This document shows positions 24,636 through 37,273 of a DNA stretch of 64,000 bases, one piece after another; the stretch's first letter is position 1, and each line of letters begins with the position of its first letter. Source of the DNA: Arenicola marina (lineage: Eukaryota; Annelida; Polychaeta; Arenicolidae); assembly GCA_964019135.1 (NCBI GenBank), contig OZ025248.1:36821670-36885669 (forward strand), given 5' to 3'. Both the position numbers and the translations under genes were made by a program. The notes beneath the pieces are model-generated. The model ran no database searches. It had not been told where the DNA came from and saw nothing but the letters and a program-made list of their open reading frames with translations.

Positions 24636-25293
24636 GTGGAGCTGACCGTTGCAATGGCTGTACCAAAATAAACATAAACAGGAAATGTTACCTTTGACCA
24701 CAAGCAGTGTCAACGGCCACCGCCAAAGAAAAAGTGGCGCTCCGGACGCTTCTATTGTCTCATATAATTTAGCGCTTGGGCCCCCTGTCGGTGGCACCGG
24801 TAAACGACTTGTTTACACACGTTTATGACGTTTCAAATCAGCACAAGTTTTCATTTTTGTGGCGGACAATTCATGAATTTGAAATGTTTTGCTCATTGGC
24901 AGATAAGCGATTGGTGAGCGATATGGTAGGTGTTTATTGTCTGTTATGAACCTTAAGGCCTTAGGTTTGTGTTCTTATACGCAAATTTGGCATTCAAAAA
25001 CAGCGAAACAACTCCACATGCAACTTTAAAGCAAATCATCGATCTTTACATTTCTGCGACAAACGGAATGCCATTATCCTTGCCTGGTCAGTCCATATAA
25101 GGAGCGTTGTGGGCATAAGTATCCCTGTCTCGTGAGTTCTCGATCAGATGCCCCCCCGCCCCTTCAAACCCTAAGGTATATCTGTGCCCCCCCCCCCTTT
25201 TCAAATTATGTGCCCCCTGGCCTGTATTACAATGCATCATGAAGCTTAGTTGTTTATGTTCCTCCTCTATCTTACCAACGATTATAGAGTGTG

Positions 25294-27627
25294 ATAATAG
25301 CACGTAACGTTCACCACGGTCACCTACATTTCAGTCTTGTACACGCATGTTTTTCATGTTTTTGTGGATCAATTTCTTGTGCCCCCTCTTTTAAGAATTC
25401 CTGCACAAGCCCCTGCCCCGAGTAACAACCAATGAAATTGAATCACCTCTGGTCAGACATCAGACATCAGACATGGAGTCACTTACAAGAATTCCATAAC
25501 CGATATTTGCGCCTAATGTTACAGTTTGCCTAACAAAATCGTATTTACGTTTAGACAAAAAGCATTATAGCATTCAATCGCGGTCGTTTAAAGTTTCCAA
25601 TCGATTTGCGATGGCATTATCCCTTTCTGAATCAATCCACACCGCATTATAATCCGTATTGTAGGAAACCTGGGTCGATATAGGGGTTGAGATAATGCGA
25701 ACAATACCACTTCTAGGCTTATATGTCCATTTTCTCTGAAATGTCGACGAATGCTCTTCTAATGTATGATATTGATATATCAAACATATGATCTAGAATC
25801 GTTACAGTTAAATACAGTTTGGGGTTTAAGGCTCACGTATGGCTTTCATGAGAAGAAAGACAGCAGTGGGAATAGTGAGCGTACGTGAGGAACCGCCTTT
25901 TCTTTTCCATACTTCGCTTGATGGTGTTCAGATTTCGTTCGCGAAAATGTGTTGGACATTATTGCTTCTCGCGCCAGGTGTGTTTATCTCAGCGCAAATC
26001 AGCTATCCTTTGATATGGAAAAGTTGTGAGGAGATATCTAAAGTCATTTCGCACTCAAACCAATGTCACGTGCATGCATATCGTCTCGCAGGACTCGGAT
26101 CAGTACAGCGCGGTTTATCCTGCACTGAATTGCAGTCCTGGAAACCCTACGTCACATCACTTTAAAGCTATTAAAGGAGTTGTTTCCCGCCAACGTCAAT
26201 CACGCCATGAGTTTAAAACTGCAACATGGTATAGCCAGATTAACGTAAAAGAGATCTATTCTTGTCAATGAAATGTATTGCCTGGAGCCCGCACATTATC
26301 CCAAAAACTGTCCACTACAACAGGGAACGACACAACAAGTCACGTAGTAGACATAACACTCAATATTCTTTCATTTGAAGTAAATGCTGTAGTTTTAGAC
26401 AACGTGAATCCTAATCTTGCATTGCAGCATATTATATTCCATTTTGTTTTAATTGGTGGGAAATCTATATTTATAAATAACTTGAAGCCGGTTTTACTCA
26501 CTTGTAGAACACGACTTTCGCCGTCACGTGGCCCTCGATTAGTCCAACCAGCCCGAGGGTGAACTGAGACTGGCGAGCAGAAAGTCCGACCCCCTGTGTG
26601 CTTCCGTCCCCTGCTCTCTCGATTCCGCCCGCCACGAGGCACTGACGGCCACTCCCCCCCGATGGGCGCTAAGTGACAGACGCTTTCACCCCCCCACCCC
26701 CCGCCTTCCCCCTTTCCCCAGCAACAAGCGCAGGTCCAGCCATATCTATCGGCATTCGATCACCTAAAGCGCCATCCTAAACTATCGACGAACAACCAAT
26801 TGGCATTTGTCAAATATCATGCAGGCGGAAGTGACGTGTGCAAATCGATGGCACTGCCCTTGGTATATGTGTGTGTTGTGTATGCAGCTGGCGCCTTGGA
26901 AAACCGGGACGGGGTGGGGGACGGGGGGGGGGGGGCGGGGAAGAATGGGGTGGGGTGGGGGGCGAGGGTGGTAAGGCGGTTGGGGGGACGGGTCGAACGC
27001 TAAACCCTACGTAATGATCAAACCGCAGCAACCTCACCCCACCCAACCCGAACCGACCCGACCCGACCTCACCCCTCCCCCCCACCCCACCTGGTCCCGA
27101 TCAACAACCACTCCTTGTTCTTATGTTTTCATTACATACATCGATACGATAAAACACAGGTGAACAGGTGGCATCGCAAACAAAAAAATGGCTGACCGTT
27201 GGGGTTTGGGGTTTGGGCGTGGGGGGCCAGGTGACACGTTGACCAGGCTGATCACGACCTTCAGCCAAGAACAGCACGCTGCCCACTGGGCCACGTGGGA
27301 GGTTCCCCTTGGAGACTCTTGGTCACTTTAATGACTGTGGTAAGGTTGCAGTTCTGCCATATAGAGCCATACTTTGCTGTCGCTCTTAGTATTATGAATA
27401 ATATTTCGGTAGTGGTTGGCGGCCTAACGTTGTGCTGCACGAAATTATTTCATCAATACATTGAATCTAATGCCTAACGTAAAAGAGAAAATCCCATGAT
27501 TCGACACAGGAAAATGAATTTAAAATAAATTCGCACCGGAAGTCACACAGGAAGCATTGCTCCCGACCCACCCCACCCTATCATCAAGCTACTGACAACA
27601 GGCGGACATTGTGTAGGTTTGGAGATC
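25294..27627. other. Mostly unassigned region between the two large duplications
   Basis: AT-rich DNA up to about 26500, then a GC-rich part with a possible minus-strand exon (26502-26668), a G-rich tract (26905-26975) and a CCGAC-rich tract (27045-27065). A short CAGACAT triplication lies at 25460-25482. No gene can be named. Confidence 0.45.
26502..26668 (-). CDS. Possible internal exon, product not recognised
   Basis: On the minus strand a frame of about 55 codons is closed upstream by TAG. The AG of CACTTAG could be the acceptor, and the frame ends at a perfect donor, TACAA|GTGAGT (intron from 26501 downward). The translation contains the segment QSQFTLGLVGLIEGHVTA, then VVFYK, which looks like folded protein rather than low complexity. 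A second frame through the same stretch is also open. No partner exon was identified and the family is unknown to me. Confidence 0.22.
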
Positions 27628-28420
27628 AGGGAGGCGACCGGTTTAGTGAGGTGACCGGTTTAGTGAGGTGACCGGTTTATTGAGGCGACCGCCTTGGGGA
27701 GGCGACCGCTTTGGGGAGGCGACCGCTTTGGGGAGGCGACCGCTTTGGGGAGGCGACCGCTTTGGGAAGGCGACCGGTTTAGGCAGGCGACCCGTTTAGG
27801 GAGGCGACCCGTTTAGGGAAGCGACCGGTTTAGGCAGGCGACCCGTTTAGGGAGGCGACCGCTTTGGGGAGGCGACCGGTTTAGGCAGGCGACCCGTTTA
27901 GGGAGGCGACCGGTTTAGGGAGGCGACCCGTTTAGGGAGGCGACCGGTTTAGGGAGGCGACCCGTTTAGGGAGGCGACCCGTTTAGGGAGGCGACCCGTT
28001 TAGGGAGGCGACCCGTTTAGGGAGGCGACCCGTTTAGGGAGGCGACCGGTTTAGGGAGGCGACCCGTTTAGGGAGGCGACCGGTTTAGGCAGGCGACCCG
28101 TTTAGGCAGGCGACCCGTTTAGGGAGGCGACCGGTTTAGGCAGGCGACCCGTTTAGGGAGGCGACCGGTTTAGGGAGGCGACCCGTTTAGGGAGGCGACC
28201 GGTTTAGGGAGGCGACCCGTTTAGGGAGGCGACCCGTTTAGGGAGGCGACCCGTTTAGGGAGGCGACCCGTTTAGGGAGGCGACCGGTTTAGGGAGGCGA
28301 CCCGTTTAGGGAGGCGACCGGTTTAGGCAGGCGACCCGTTTAGGCAGGCGACCCGTTTAGGGAGGCGACCGGTTTAGGCAGGCGAACAGGTTAGGAAGGC
28401 GACAGGCATCGAGAGGCGAC
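27628..28420. repeat. 17-bp minisatellite (copy 1)
   Basis: About 46 units of 17 bp, GAGGCGACCCGTTTAGG and close variants. Units with GGTTTAG, CCGTTTAG and CGCTTTGGG form blocks that repeat in the same order, so the array grew partly by multi-unit duplication. Degenerate units mark both ends. Confidence 0.95.
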
Positions 28421-31400
28421 CGGTGGAGAGAAACTTCGCTCATGTGGAAACTATTTATAAGCGCCTTGCTATTTTGGCTCCTGTTGTTTATTCAGGCTTG
28501 GCTGATGTGCCGCGGCCGACATACCCCCATTACCCCATGTCGATAGGCCTACCCGCCGCCTATCGTCTCAGCGACGGGGGACACATAGCAGGATACACAC
28601 CGACTTCAGATAAGCCACTGGAGGGCTACCCATTATTATTAATGAACGCCATTGAATGCAATAAACCTTCCATACATTGCAGAATTTTATTGCAGAAATA
28701 TTTCGGCGGAGGGCGAGTTCCGTGGGCGAGATACGAGACACCGAAACGGACTACTTTCCCCAGCGGATTAAGAAGACGTCGGTGGTCGTACGACGTGTGC
28801 GTTCCTCGTGCGGAGTAAATGCCCCGTCTGGAGGTTATGGCATGGGGCGGGGATGATGGTGGGTGGGGGTTAGGGTCAAACGACCTCACCTATTTCTCAG
28901 ACAAGGTAACGTCCATGATAAAAAGGGCAAACGGCCCAAAATAAACGCCTAAAAGCGTATAGGGTCTGCGGCCCCATAAATTGAGATCACCCCCCCTCCC
29001 CACCCCCGACCCCCTCCTGCGAACCACAATCATAAACCCGAGGTACATCCCGGGCCTGTATTACTGTTGTTGTCAGGTGTATGTACAGTGTATATATACA
29101 GGAATCCAAACACTTGGCCAGAAATCTAAACACGTACACAAGCGCATATGTACTCCGGAGAAAAGGTGAAGAAACTGATTTATATATATATATACACGTT
29201 AACAAACAGTAGACGTATATATATTTTTTTTAAACTGACGAGTAGCTTGAAGGCTGTACTCCAGACGAACCAGAGTTGACCCCGTAGCCACATAGTCGCC
29301 CCCAACTAACCGCAACCTCCCCGACGATGTTCGGCCCAGCTGCACAAAGCGAAACGCCCGGCGGGCTATCCGGTTCAGGTTGGGTCTGGCCTGTCTGGCT
29401 GCACTGCACTGGTACAGCAAAGGCGACCTATAAGTGTATATAAACTGCTTCTCAGGGCTTCTGGTTTCTCATATTTTTTACATGACCTACATACATCCAT
29501 GGCCTGCTTACATCCATGGCCTACCTGCCTTCATGGCCTAACTATCTCTATGGCCCACCTACCTCAATGACATACCTTCCCCCATAGTTTACCTACCTAC
29601 ATGACCTACCTATTTCCATGGCTTACCTACCTCCATGACATAGCTTTCCTCGTGGCCTATCTACCTAAATTACCTATTTACATGCATGGGCTATCCACAT
29701 CCGTGACTAGAATACCTCCATGATCTGCTTACCTTCATGGCCTACCTACCTCCATGAACTATCTCCATGGCCTACCTACCGCCATGACTGGGTGCGCCTC
29801 CGGACCTGGGCACTTAATCTGGAGCAAGTTTCGCCCATTGATCATTCATCGGGCCATAAACATTCAAATTCATTATATTTCATGATTTGTCTATGACACC
29901 TCAAACACACAGGCTTACCTTTGGTGTCGCACGCCGACAACCATCGATTAATGCATCTTTGCAGTGTTAAAGTTACTCATCTAGCAATATTATTCTGTAA
30001 AAAAAATGTAAAAACTATTTTGATTGGAAATGATGTATTTATATTCTTAGCCTAGAAGTACACCTATTGTATGCAATAAAAACCCAGATATGTTGTTTAG
30101 CCTCTTTTTTGGGCAAAATTAGTGCATCTCATGTGAAAAAGTGTGGCTTTCTGGTGTACTACGTCAAAATATACACATTGCGGCAGTTTTATACCTTTCA
30201 TCATGCGATGATAGATCTATTTCTCATGAAGGTTATACATTTATACAGTCAGACAATGTGTTCTAAATGTGTTTCCAAATTATTTAGAAAAAAACATAAT
30301 TTAAGTAAAGAATTGGTGCATGAGCAGCTTTAAGTAGCCTGTAGCATCAACAGCTATCTGCATAATATTGGCTGACCTGAGGGGCTGCTCACCACGGTAC
30401 AGAAGCTGCTATCCCGAACACGGCATCCAATATGTCATCGGACGGAGAGGGTGGCATGCAGATGACGACCTGGGCTCCATGGCTCGCCGCCCATCACGGT
30501 CGTCGTATCCCGATGAATGGAGGTGGATCCAGGAGGCTGAGACCGGACGGCCAACAACACATTGGCACCGCGACGAGCAGCTCAGCATGCAGAACGCCAG
30601 GCAATGATTCACACCGCGGCAAACACGACATGGTTATCTATAACCACACACATGTGGCGATCCATTCGGAGTTTCTTTCACCCGGGCTACATAGGCTCCA
30701 GAATAATACTGACACAAGTCCCAGTAAATTGTATGTAACGATGAATGTGGAGTTAGCAACGCTACTTCCAAGACAACGAGTTCGGTTGGCGGGTGGGTGG
30801 GTTCCCGGGTGGGTGGGTTCCCTGGATGGCTTCCCAGGGTGGGTTTCACTGGGTTTTCTCCCGTCCAGGGTCGGTGGGTCGGTTGCCCGGGTTTTCTCTG
30901 GTGCAGGCCGAGCTCTAGGCTATGTGCGCAGGTACGTACACCGACCGGTCGGTTTGCTGACTCGCGTGCAAGACGACGCTTGCAAGGCGAATTTTCTAAA
31001 ATGTACTTCTGCCTCCTCCTCCTTCTCCTGGATCTGAAGCGACCAGACACACTCCCACTACTAAACACACCGGTCTGTCCGGTCCCCCAGCCAGCCAGAG
31101 AATGGGACGGGAAATGCCGTCTCTGCTCGTGACGGGCTAGCAGGAGAAGGAGAGAGAGAGAGCAGGAGAGGGAGAGGGCGAGGGAGGGGTGGGTCAATGC
31201 GATCCACCGGTCTGCAGAGAGTCAGGCGGTGAGCCAGTGTGGAAGGGGTGAAGGGGGTGGGGCTGACGGTGGCCTACTCCTGGCTTACAGGACGCGCTCC
31301 GACAGCCGCTGTAGCCGATCCAGGCAGCAGCGGTAACCTCGGGCAGCCAGCTGACGGTCGGATCCACCGGCCAACCAGCTCGTCACCATGGCAACGAGCT

Positions 31401-32450
31401 GGCTGCGTCCCGTGCAGGTCCACGTGTTTTGAAATCTGCTTGCTATCCGGACCAGTGCGCCCGGTGGGGTGGGAGGTGGGTGTGGGTGTGGGTGTGCAGA
31501 GGGGTGCGGGAGACGGGGTGGGTGCGTGGCGGGGGTAGGGTTCTCAAATTACCAAGCGCGTGGGAGGGTTGGTGGTTGAAAAGAGCCCTGAGCCTAAGTA
31601 TCTGGAACTTATACCGACATATCATTGGTGATGGTGCGGAAGGATGGAGGAGGACGTTATGACTTTTTGCACCTGCCCCCGTCGGCAACCGCCTGACCGC
31701 TCCAACACCCCCCCAGCCCCCCACCACCCTCACCCACCTAGCGCCTTGAGCTTGCTTGTTCCGTCTTCTCCCGTCGGCACACGTATGTGCTCATACCAAG
31801 GAGCGGTATGCCGCCTTCCATCTCGCAAAAGTGCAGCCAGGTGTCGATGGAATATCCAAATATTTGGGCTTAGAGGTGATGGTGGTGCACCTCGTCCCGA
31901 GCTTCCTGATAATAACCTATGGCTGTAATATCGGTGCACAGTGAGGCTGACTCGGACAAAGGAACCTTGCAAATAATGACATGAAAGATGACAGATGTAA
32001 GATAAAAGCTGAAACGGCCTCAGACACAGACGGATGACGATGTGATGATCGATATGGAACATGACTTACTGATGTGACAATATACCATTAATTGAAGCGT
32101 TAATATCAGAGTAATGTGACAATATACCATTAATTAAAGAATTTAATTTAAGCCTTAATATCAGAGTAATGTAATAATAAAAACAATTAATTGAAGCTTT
32201 AATTTCACAGTAATGTAATAATATATCTTTAATTTAAGCCTTAGTATAATCGTCTTTTGCACAATTAGACGGATGGATTCCAATCACGACGAAGACGCGT
32301 TCAAATCACATATAGCTCACACGTTACTCGCCCAAAGCACCATAATAATTAACTTAGTGAACTCGAACATGGAAGATGACCTGTCATGCCATGGTGAAAT
32401 GGAGCCAGTGGCTAATCCACGCAGGGCGTGCCCTGGGTAATTGACAAGTC
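28421..32450. other. Unassigned part of the 4.8-kb unit (copy 1)
   Basis: No gene is supported. It contains a TA-rich tract (29178-29235), a degenerate 17-bp repeat (29478-29790), GGGTGGGTTCCC-type short repeats at 30790-30860, a purine-rich tract (31141-31190) and four AT-rich units of 42-55 bp (32075-32240). Open frames of 131 codons (28423, GTG start) and 201 codons (30432) resemble nothing known. Confidence 0.45.
29478..29790. repeat. Degenerate 17-bp minisatellite (copy 1)
   Basis: Around 18 diverged units of about 17 bp on the theme CCATGGCCTACCTACCT. The units are much more diverged than the other arrays, so this is an older repeat. A matching stretch lies at 34301-34613. Confidence 0.8.
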
Positions 32451-33243
32451 AGGGAGGCGACCGGTTTAGTGAGGTGACCGGTTTAGTGAGGTGACCGGTT
32501 TATTGAGGCGACCGCCTTGGGGAGGCGACCGCTTTGGGGAGGCGACCGCTTTGGGGAGGCGACCGCTTTGGGGAGGCGACCGCTTTGGGAAGGCGACCGG
32601 TTTAGGCAGGCGACCCGTTTAGGGAGGCGACCCGTTTAGGGAAGCGACCGGTTTAGGCAGGCGACCCGTTTAGGGAGGCGACCGCTTTGGGGAGGCGACC
32701 GGTTTAGGCAGGCGACCCGTTTAGGGAGGCGACCGGTTTAGGGAGGCGACCCGTTTAGGGAGGCGACCGGTTTAGGGAGGCGACCCGTTTAGGGAGGCGA
32801 CCCGTTTAGGGAGGCGACCCGTTTAGGGAGGCGACCCGTTTAGGGAGGCGACCCGTTTAGGGAGGCGACCGGTTTAGGGAGGCGACCCGTTTAGGGAGGC
32901 GACCGGTTTAGGCAGGCGACCCGTTTAGGCAGGCGACCCGTTTAGGGAGGCGACCGGTTTAGGCAGGCGACCCGTTTAGGGAGGCGACCGGTTTAGGGAG
33001 GCGACCCGTTTAGGGAGGCGACCGGTTTAGGGAGGCGACCCGTTTAGGGAGGCGACCCGTTTAGGGAGGCGACCCGTTTAGGGAGGCGACCCGTTTAGGG
33101 AGGCGACCGGTTTAGGGAGGCGACCCGTTTAGGGAGGCGACCGGTTTAGGCAGGCGACCCGTTTAGGCAGGCGACCCGTTTAGGGAGGCGACCGGTTTAG
33201 GCAGGCGAACAGGTTAGGAAGGCGACAGGCATCGAGAGGCGAC
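32451..33243. repeat. 17-bp minisatellite (copy 2)
   Basis: Same unit order as 27628-28420, about 46 units of GAGGCGACCCGTTTAGG type. No difference between the two arrays was noticed on reading. Confidence 0.95.
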
Positions 33244-34300
33244 CGGTGGAGAGAAACTTCGCTCATGTGGAAACTATTTATAAGCGCCTTGCTATTTTGG
33301 CTCCTGTTGTTTATTCAGGCTTGGCTGATGTGCCGCGGCCGACATACCCCCATTACCCCATGTCGATAGGCCTACCCGCCGCCTATCGTCTCAGCGACGG
33401 GGGACACATAGCAGGATACACACCGACTTCAGATAAGCCACTGGAGGGCTACCCATTATTATTAATGAACGCCATTGAATGCAATAAACCTTCCATACAT
33501 TGCAGAATTTTATTGCAGAAATATTTCGGCGGAGGGCGAGTTCCGTGGGCGAGATACGAGACACCGAAACGGACTACTTTCCCCAGCGGATTAAGAAGAC
33601 GTCGGTGGTCGTACGACGTGTGCGTTCCTCGTGCGAAGTAAATGCCCCGTCTGGAGGTTATGGCATGGGGCGGGGATGATGGTGGGTGGGGGTTAGGGTC
33701 AAACGACCTCACCTATTTCTCAGACAAGGTAACGTCCATGATAAAAAGGGCAAACGGCCCAAAATAAACGCCTAAAAGCGTATAGGGTCTGCGGCCCCAT
33801 AAATTGAGATCACCCCCCCTCCCCACCCCCGACCCCCTCCTGCGAACCACAATCATAAACCCGAGGTACATCCCGGGCCTGTATTACTGTTGTTGTCAGG
33901 TGTATGTACAGTGTATATATACAGGAATCCAAACACTTGGCCAGAAATCTAAACACGTACACAAGCGCATATGTACTCCGGAGAAAAGGTGAAGAAACTG
34001 ATTTATATATATATATACACGTTAACAAACAGTAGACGTATATATATTTTTTTTAAACTGACGAGTAGCTTGAAGGCTGTACTCCAGACGAACCAGAGTT
34101 GACCCCGTAGCCACATAGTCGCCCCCAACTAACCGCAACCTCCCCGACGATGTTCGGCCCAGCTGCACAAAGCGAAACGCCCGGCGGGCTATCCGGTTCA
34201 GGTTGGGTCTGGCCTGTCTGGCTGCACTGCACTGGTACAGCAAAGGCGACCTATAAGTGTATATAAACTGCTTCTCAGGGCTTCTGGTTTCTCATATTTT

Positions 34301-34613
34301 TTACATGACCTACATACATCCATGGCCTGCTTACATCCATGGCCTACCTGCCTTCATGGCCTAACTATCTCTATGGCCCACCTACCTCAATGACATACCT
34401 TCCCCCATAGTTTACCTACCTACATGACCTACCTATTTCCATGGCTTACCTACCTCCATGACATAGCTTTCCTCGTGGCCTATCTACCTAAATTACCTAT
34501 TTACATGCATGGGCTATCCACATCCGTGACTAGAATACCTCCATGATCTGCTTACCTTCATGGCCTACCTACCTCCATGAACTATCTCCATGGCCTACCT
34601 ACCGCCATGACTG
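34301..34613. repeat. Degenerate 17-bp minisatellite (copy 2)
   Basis: Counterpart of 29478-29790 in the second 4.8-kb copy, same diverged CCATGGCCTACCTACCT units. Confidence 0.8.
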
Positions 34614-36897
34614 GGTGCGCCTCCGGACCTGGGCACTTAATCTGGAGCAAGTTTCGCCCATTGATCATTCATCGGGCCATAAACATTCAAATTCATTATA
34701 TTTCATGATTTGTCTATGACACCTCAAACACACAGGCTTACCTTTGGTGTCGCACGCCGACAACCATCGATTAATGCATCTTTGCAGTGTTAAAGTTACT
34801 CATCTAGCAATATTATTCTGTAAAAAAAATGTAAAAACTATTTTGATTGGAAATGATGTATTTATATTCTTAGCCTAGAAGTACACCTATTGTATGCAAT
34901 AAAAACCCAGATATGTTGTTTAGCCTCTTTTTTGGGCAAAATTAGTGCATCTCATGTGAAAAAGTGTGGCTTTCTGGTGTACTACGTCAAAATATACACA
35001 TTGCGGCAGTTTTATACCTTTCATCATGCGATGATAGATCTATTTCTCATGAAGGTTATACATTTATACAGTCAGACAATGTGTTCTAAATGTGTTTCCA
35101 AATTATTTAGAAAAAAACATAATTTAAGTAAAGAATTGGTGCATGAGCAGCTTTAAGTAGCCTGTAGCATCAACAGCTATCTGCATAATATTGGCTGACC
35201 TGAGGGGCTGCTCACCACGGTACAGAAGCTGCTATCCCGAACACGGCATCCAATATGTCATCGGACGGAGAGGGTGGCATGCAGATGACGACCTGGGCTC
35301 CATGGCTCGCCGCCCATCACGGTCGTCGTATCCCGATGAATGGAGGTGGATCCAGGAGGCTGAGACCGGACGGCCAACAACACATTGGCACCGCGACGAG
35401 CAGCTCAGCATGCAGAACGCCAGGCAATGATTCACACCGCGGCAAACACGACATGGTTATCTATAACCACACACATGTGGCGATCCATTCGGAGTTTCTT
35501 TCACCCGGGCTACATAGGCTCCAGAATAATACTGACACAAGTCCCAGTAAATTGTATGTAACGATGAATGTGGAGTTAGCAACGCTACTTCCAAGACAAC
35601 GAGTTCGGTTGGCGGGTGGGTGGGTTCCCGGGTGGGTGGGTTCCCTGGATGGCTTCCCAGGGTGGGTTTCACTGGGTTTTCTCCCGTCCAGGGTCGGTGG
35701 GTCGGTTGCCCGGGTTTTCTCTGGTGCAGGCCGAGCTCTAGGCTATGTGCGCAGGTACGTACACCGACCGGTCGGTTTGCTGACTCGCGTGCAAGACGAC
35801 GCTTGCAAGGCGAATTTTCTAAAATGTACTTCTGCCTCCTCCTCCTTCTCCTGGATCTGAAGCGACCAGACACACTCCCACTACTAAACACACCGGTCTG
35901 TCCGGTCCCCCAGCCAGCCAGAGAATGGGACGGGAAATGCCGTCTCTGCTCGTGACGGGCTAGCAGGAGAAGGAGAGAGAGAGAGCAGGAGAGGGAGAGG
36001 GCGAGGGAGGGGTGGGTCAATGCGATCCACCGGTCTGCAGAGAGTCAGGCGGTGAGCCAGTGTGGAAGGGGTGAAGGGGGTGGGGCTGACGGTGGCCTAC
36101 TCCTGGCTTACAGGACGCGCTCCGACAGCCGCTGTAGCCGATCCAGGCAGCAGCGGTAACCTCGGGCAGCCAGCTGACGGTCGGACCCACCGGCCAACCA
36201 GCTCGTCACCATGGCAACGAGCTGGCTGCGTCCCGTGCAGGTCCACGTGTTTTGAAATCTGCTTGCTATCCGGACCAGTGCGCCCGGTGGGGTGGGAGGT
36301 GGGTGTGGGTGTGGGTGTGCAGAGGGGTGCGGGAGACGGGGTGGGTGCGTGGCGGGGGTAGGGTTCTCAAATTACCAAGCGCGTGGGAGGGTTGGTGGTT
36401 GAAAAGAGCCCTGAGCCTAAGTATCTGGAACTTATACCGACATATCATTGGTGATGGTGCGGAAGGATGGAGGAGGACGTTATGACTTTTTGCACCTGCC
36501 CCCGTCGGCAACCGCCTGACCGCTCCAACACCCCCCCAGCCCCCCACCACCCTCACCCACCTAGCGCCTTGAGCTTGCTTGTTCCGTCTTCTCCCGTCGG
36601 CACACGTATGTGCTCATACCAAGGAGCGGTATGCCGCCTTCCATCTCGCAAAAGTGCAGCCAGGTGTCGATGGAATATCCAAATATTTGGGCTTAGAGGT
36701 GATGGTGGTGCACCTCGTCCCGAGCTTCCTGATAATAACCTATGGCTGTAATATCGGTGCACAGTGAGGCTGACTCGGACAAAGGAACCTTGCAAATAAT
36801 GACATGAAAGATGACAGATGTAAGATAAAAGCTGAAACGGCCTCAGACACAGACGGATGACGATGTGATGATCGATATGGAACATGACTTACTGATG

Positions 36898-37063
36898 TGA
36901 CAATATACCATTAATTGAAGCGTTAATATCAGAGTAATGTGACAATATACCATTAATTAAAGAATTTAATTTAAGCCTTAATATCAGAGTAATGTAATAA
37001 TAAAAACAATTAATTGAAGCTTTAATTTCACAGTAATGTAATAATATATCTTTAATTTAAGCC
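36898..37063. repeat. Short AT-rich tandem repeat
   Basis: Four diverged units of 42-55 bp, each with GTAAT or GTGACAATATACC, then TTAATT, then a CAGAGTAAT or CACAGTAAT end. The same structure lies at 32075-32240 in the first 4.8-kb copy. Confidence 0.75.
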
Positions 37064-37273
37064 TTAGTATAATCGTCTTTTGCACAATTAGACGGATGGA
37101 TTCCAATCACGACGAAGACGCGTTCAAATCACATATAGCTCACACGTTACTCGCCCAAAGCACCATAATAATTAACTTAGTGAACTCGAACATGGAAGAT
37201 GACCTGTCATGCCATGGTGAAATGGAGCCAGTGGCTAATCCACGCAGGGCGTGCCCTGGGTAATTGACAAGTC

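Larger units (their letters stand above)
17652..25293. repeat. Copy B of the duplicated block of about 8 kb
   Basis: Begins at TTTCCACACTGAAATTACG, matching 9476, and can be followed to TATAGAGTGTG at 25293, matching the last bases before the gap at 17451. It is shorter than copy A mainly because its minisatellites have fewer units. It may be a true tandem duplication or the second haplotype placed in series by the assembler. Confidence 0.95.
27628..32450. repeat. 4,823-bp tandem duplication, copy 1
   Basis: Every base of this block recurs 4,823 bp to the right with only a few differences seen (for example GCGGAGTAA/GCGAAGTAA near 28815/33638, and ATCCACCGG/ACCCACCGG near 31360/36183). The left edge coincides with the first unit of a 17-bp minisatellite. 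Two bases (TC) are shared by the left flank, the junction and the right flank. Confidence 0.96.
32451..37273. repeat. 4,823-bp tandem duplication, copy 2
   Basis: Second copy of 27628-32450, joined without a gap, again starting AGGGAGGCGACCGG and ending TTGACAAGTC. Even the 17-bp array (32451-33243) has the same unit order and number as copy 1. That means the duplication is very recent or an assembly error. Contents are as described for copy 1. Confidence 0.96.

Noticed and set aside
25839-26165. 108-codon frame with a signal-peptide-like stretch (MCWTLLLLAPG)
   Set aside because: The hydrophobic stretch is internal, no family is recognised and another frame over the same bases is equally open.
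28423-28818. 131-codon frame following the 17-bp array, repeated at 33246-33641
   Set aside because: Starts with GTG, has no recognisable domain and no splice context; the two copies are identical only because the block is duplicated.
30432-31037. 201-codon frame, repeated at 35255-35860
   Set aside because: True ATG but overlapping frames on both strands are also open in this GC-rich DNA, and the C-terminal half follows simple GGGTGGGTT repeats. No similarity recognised.
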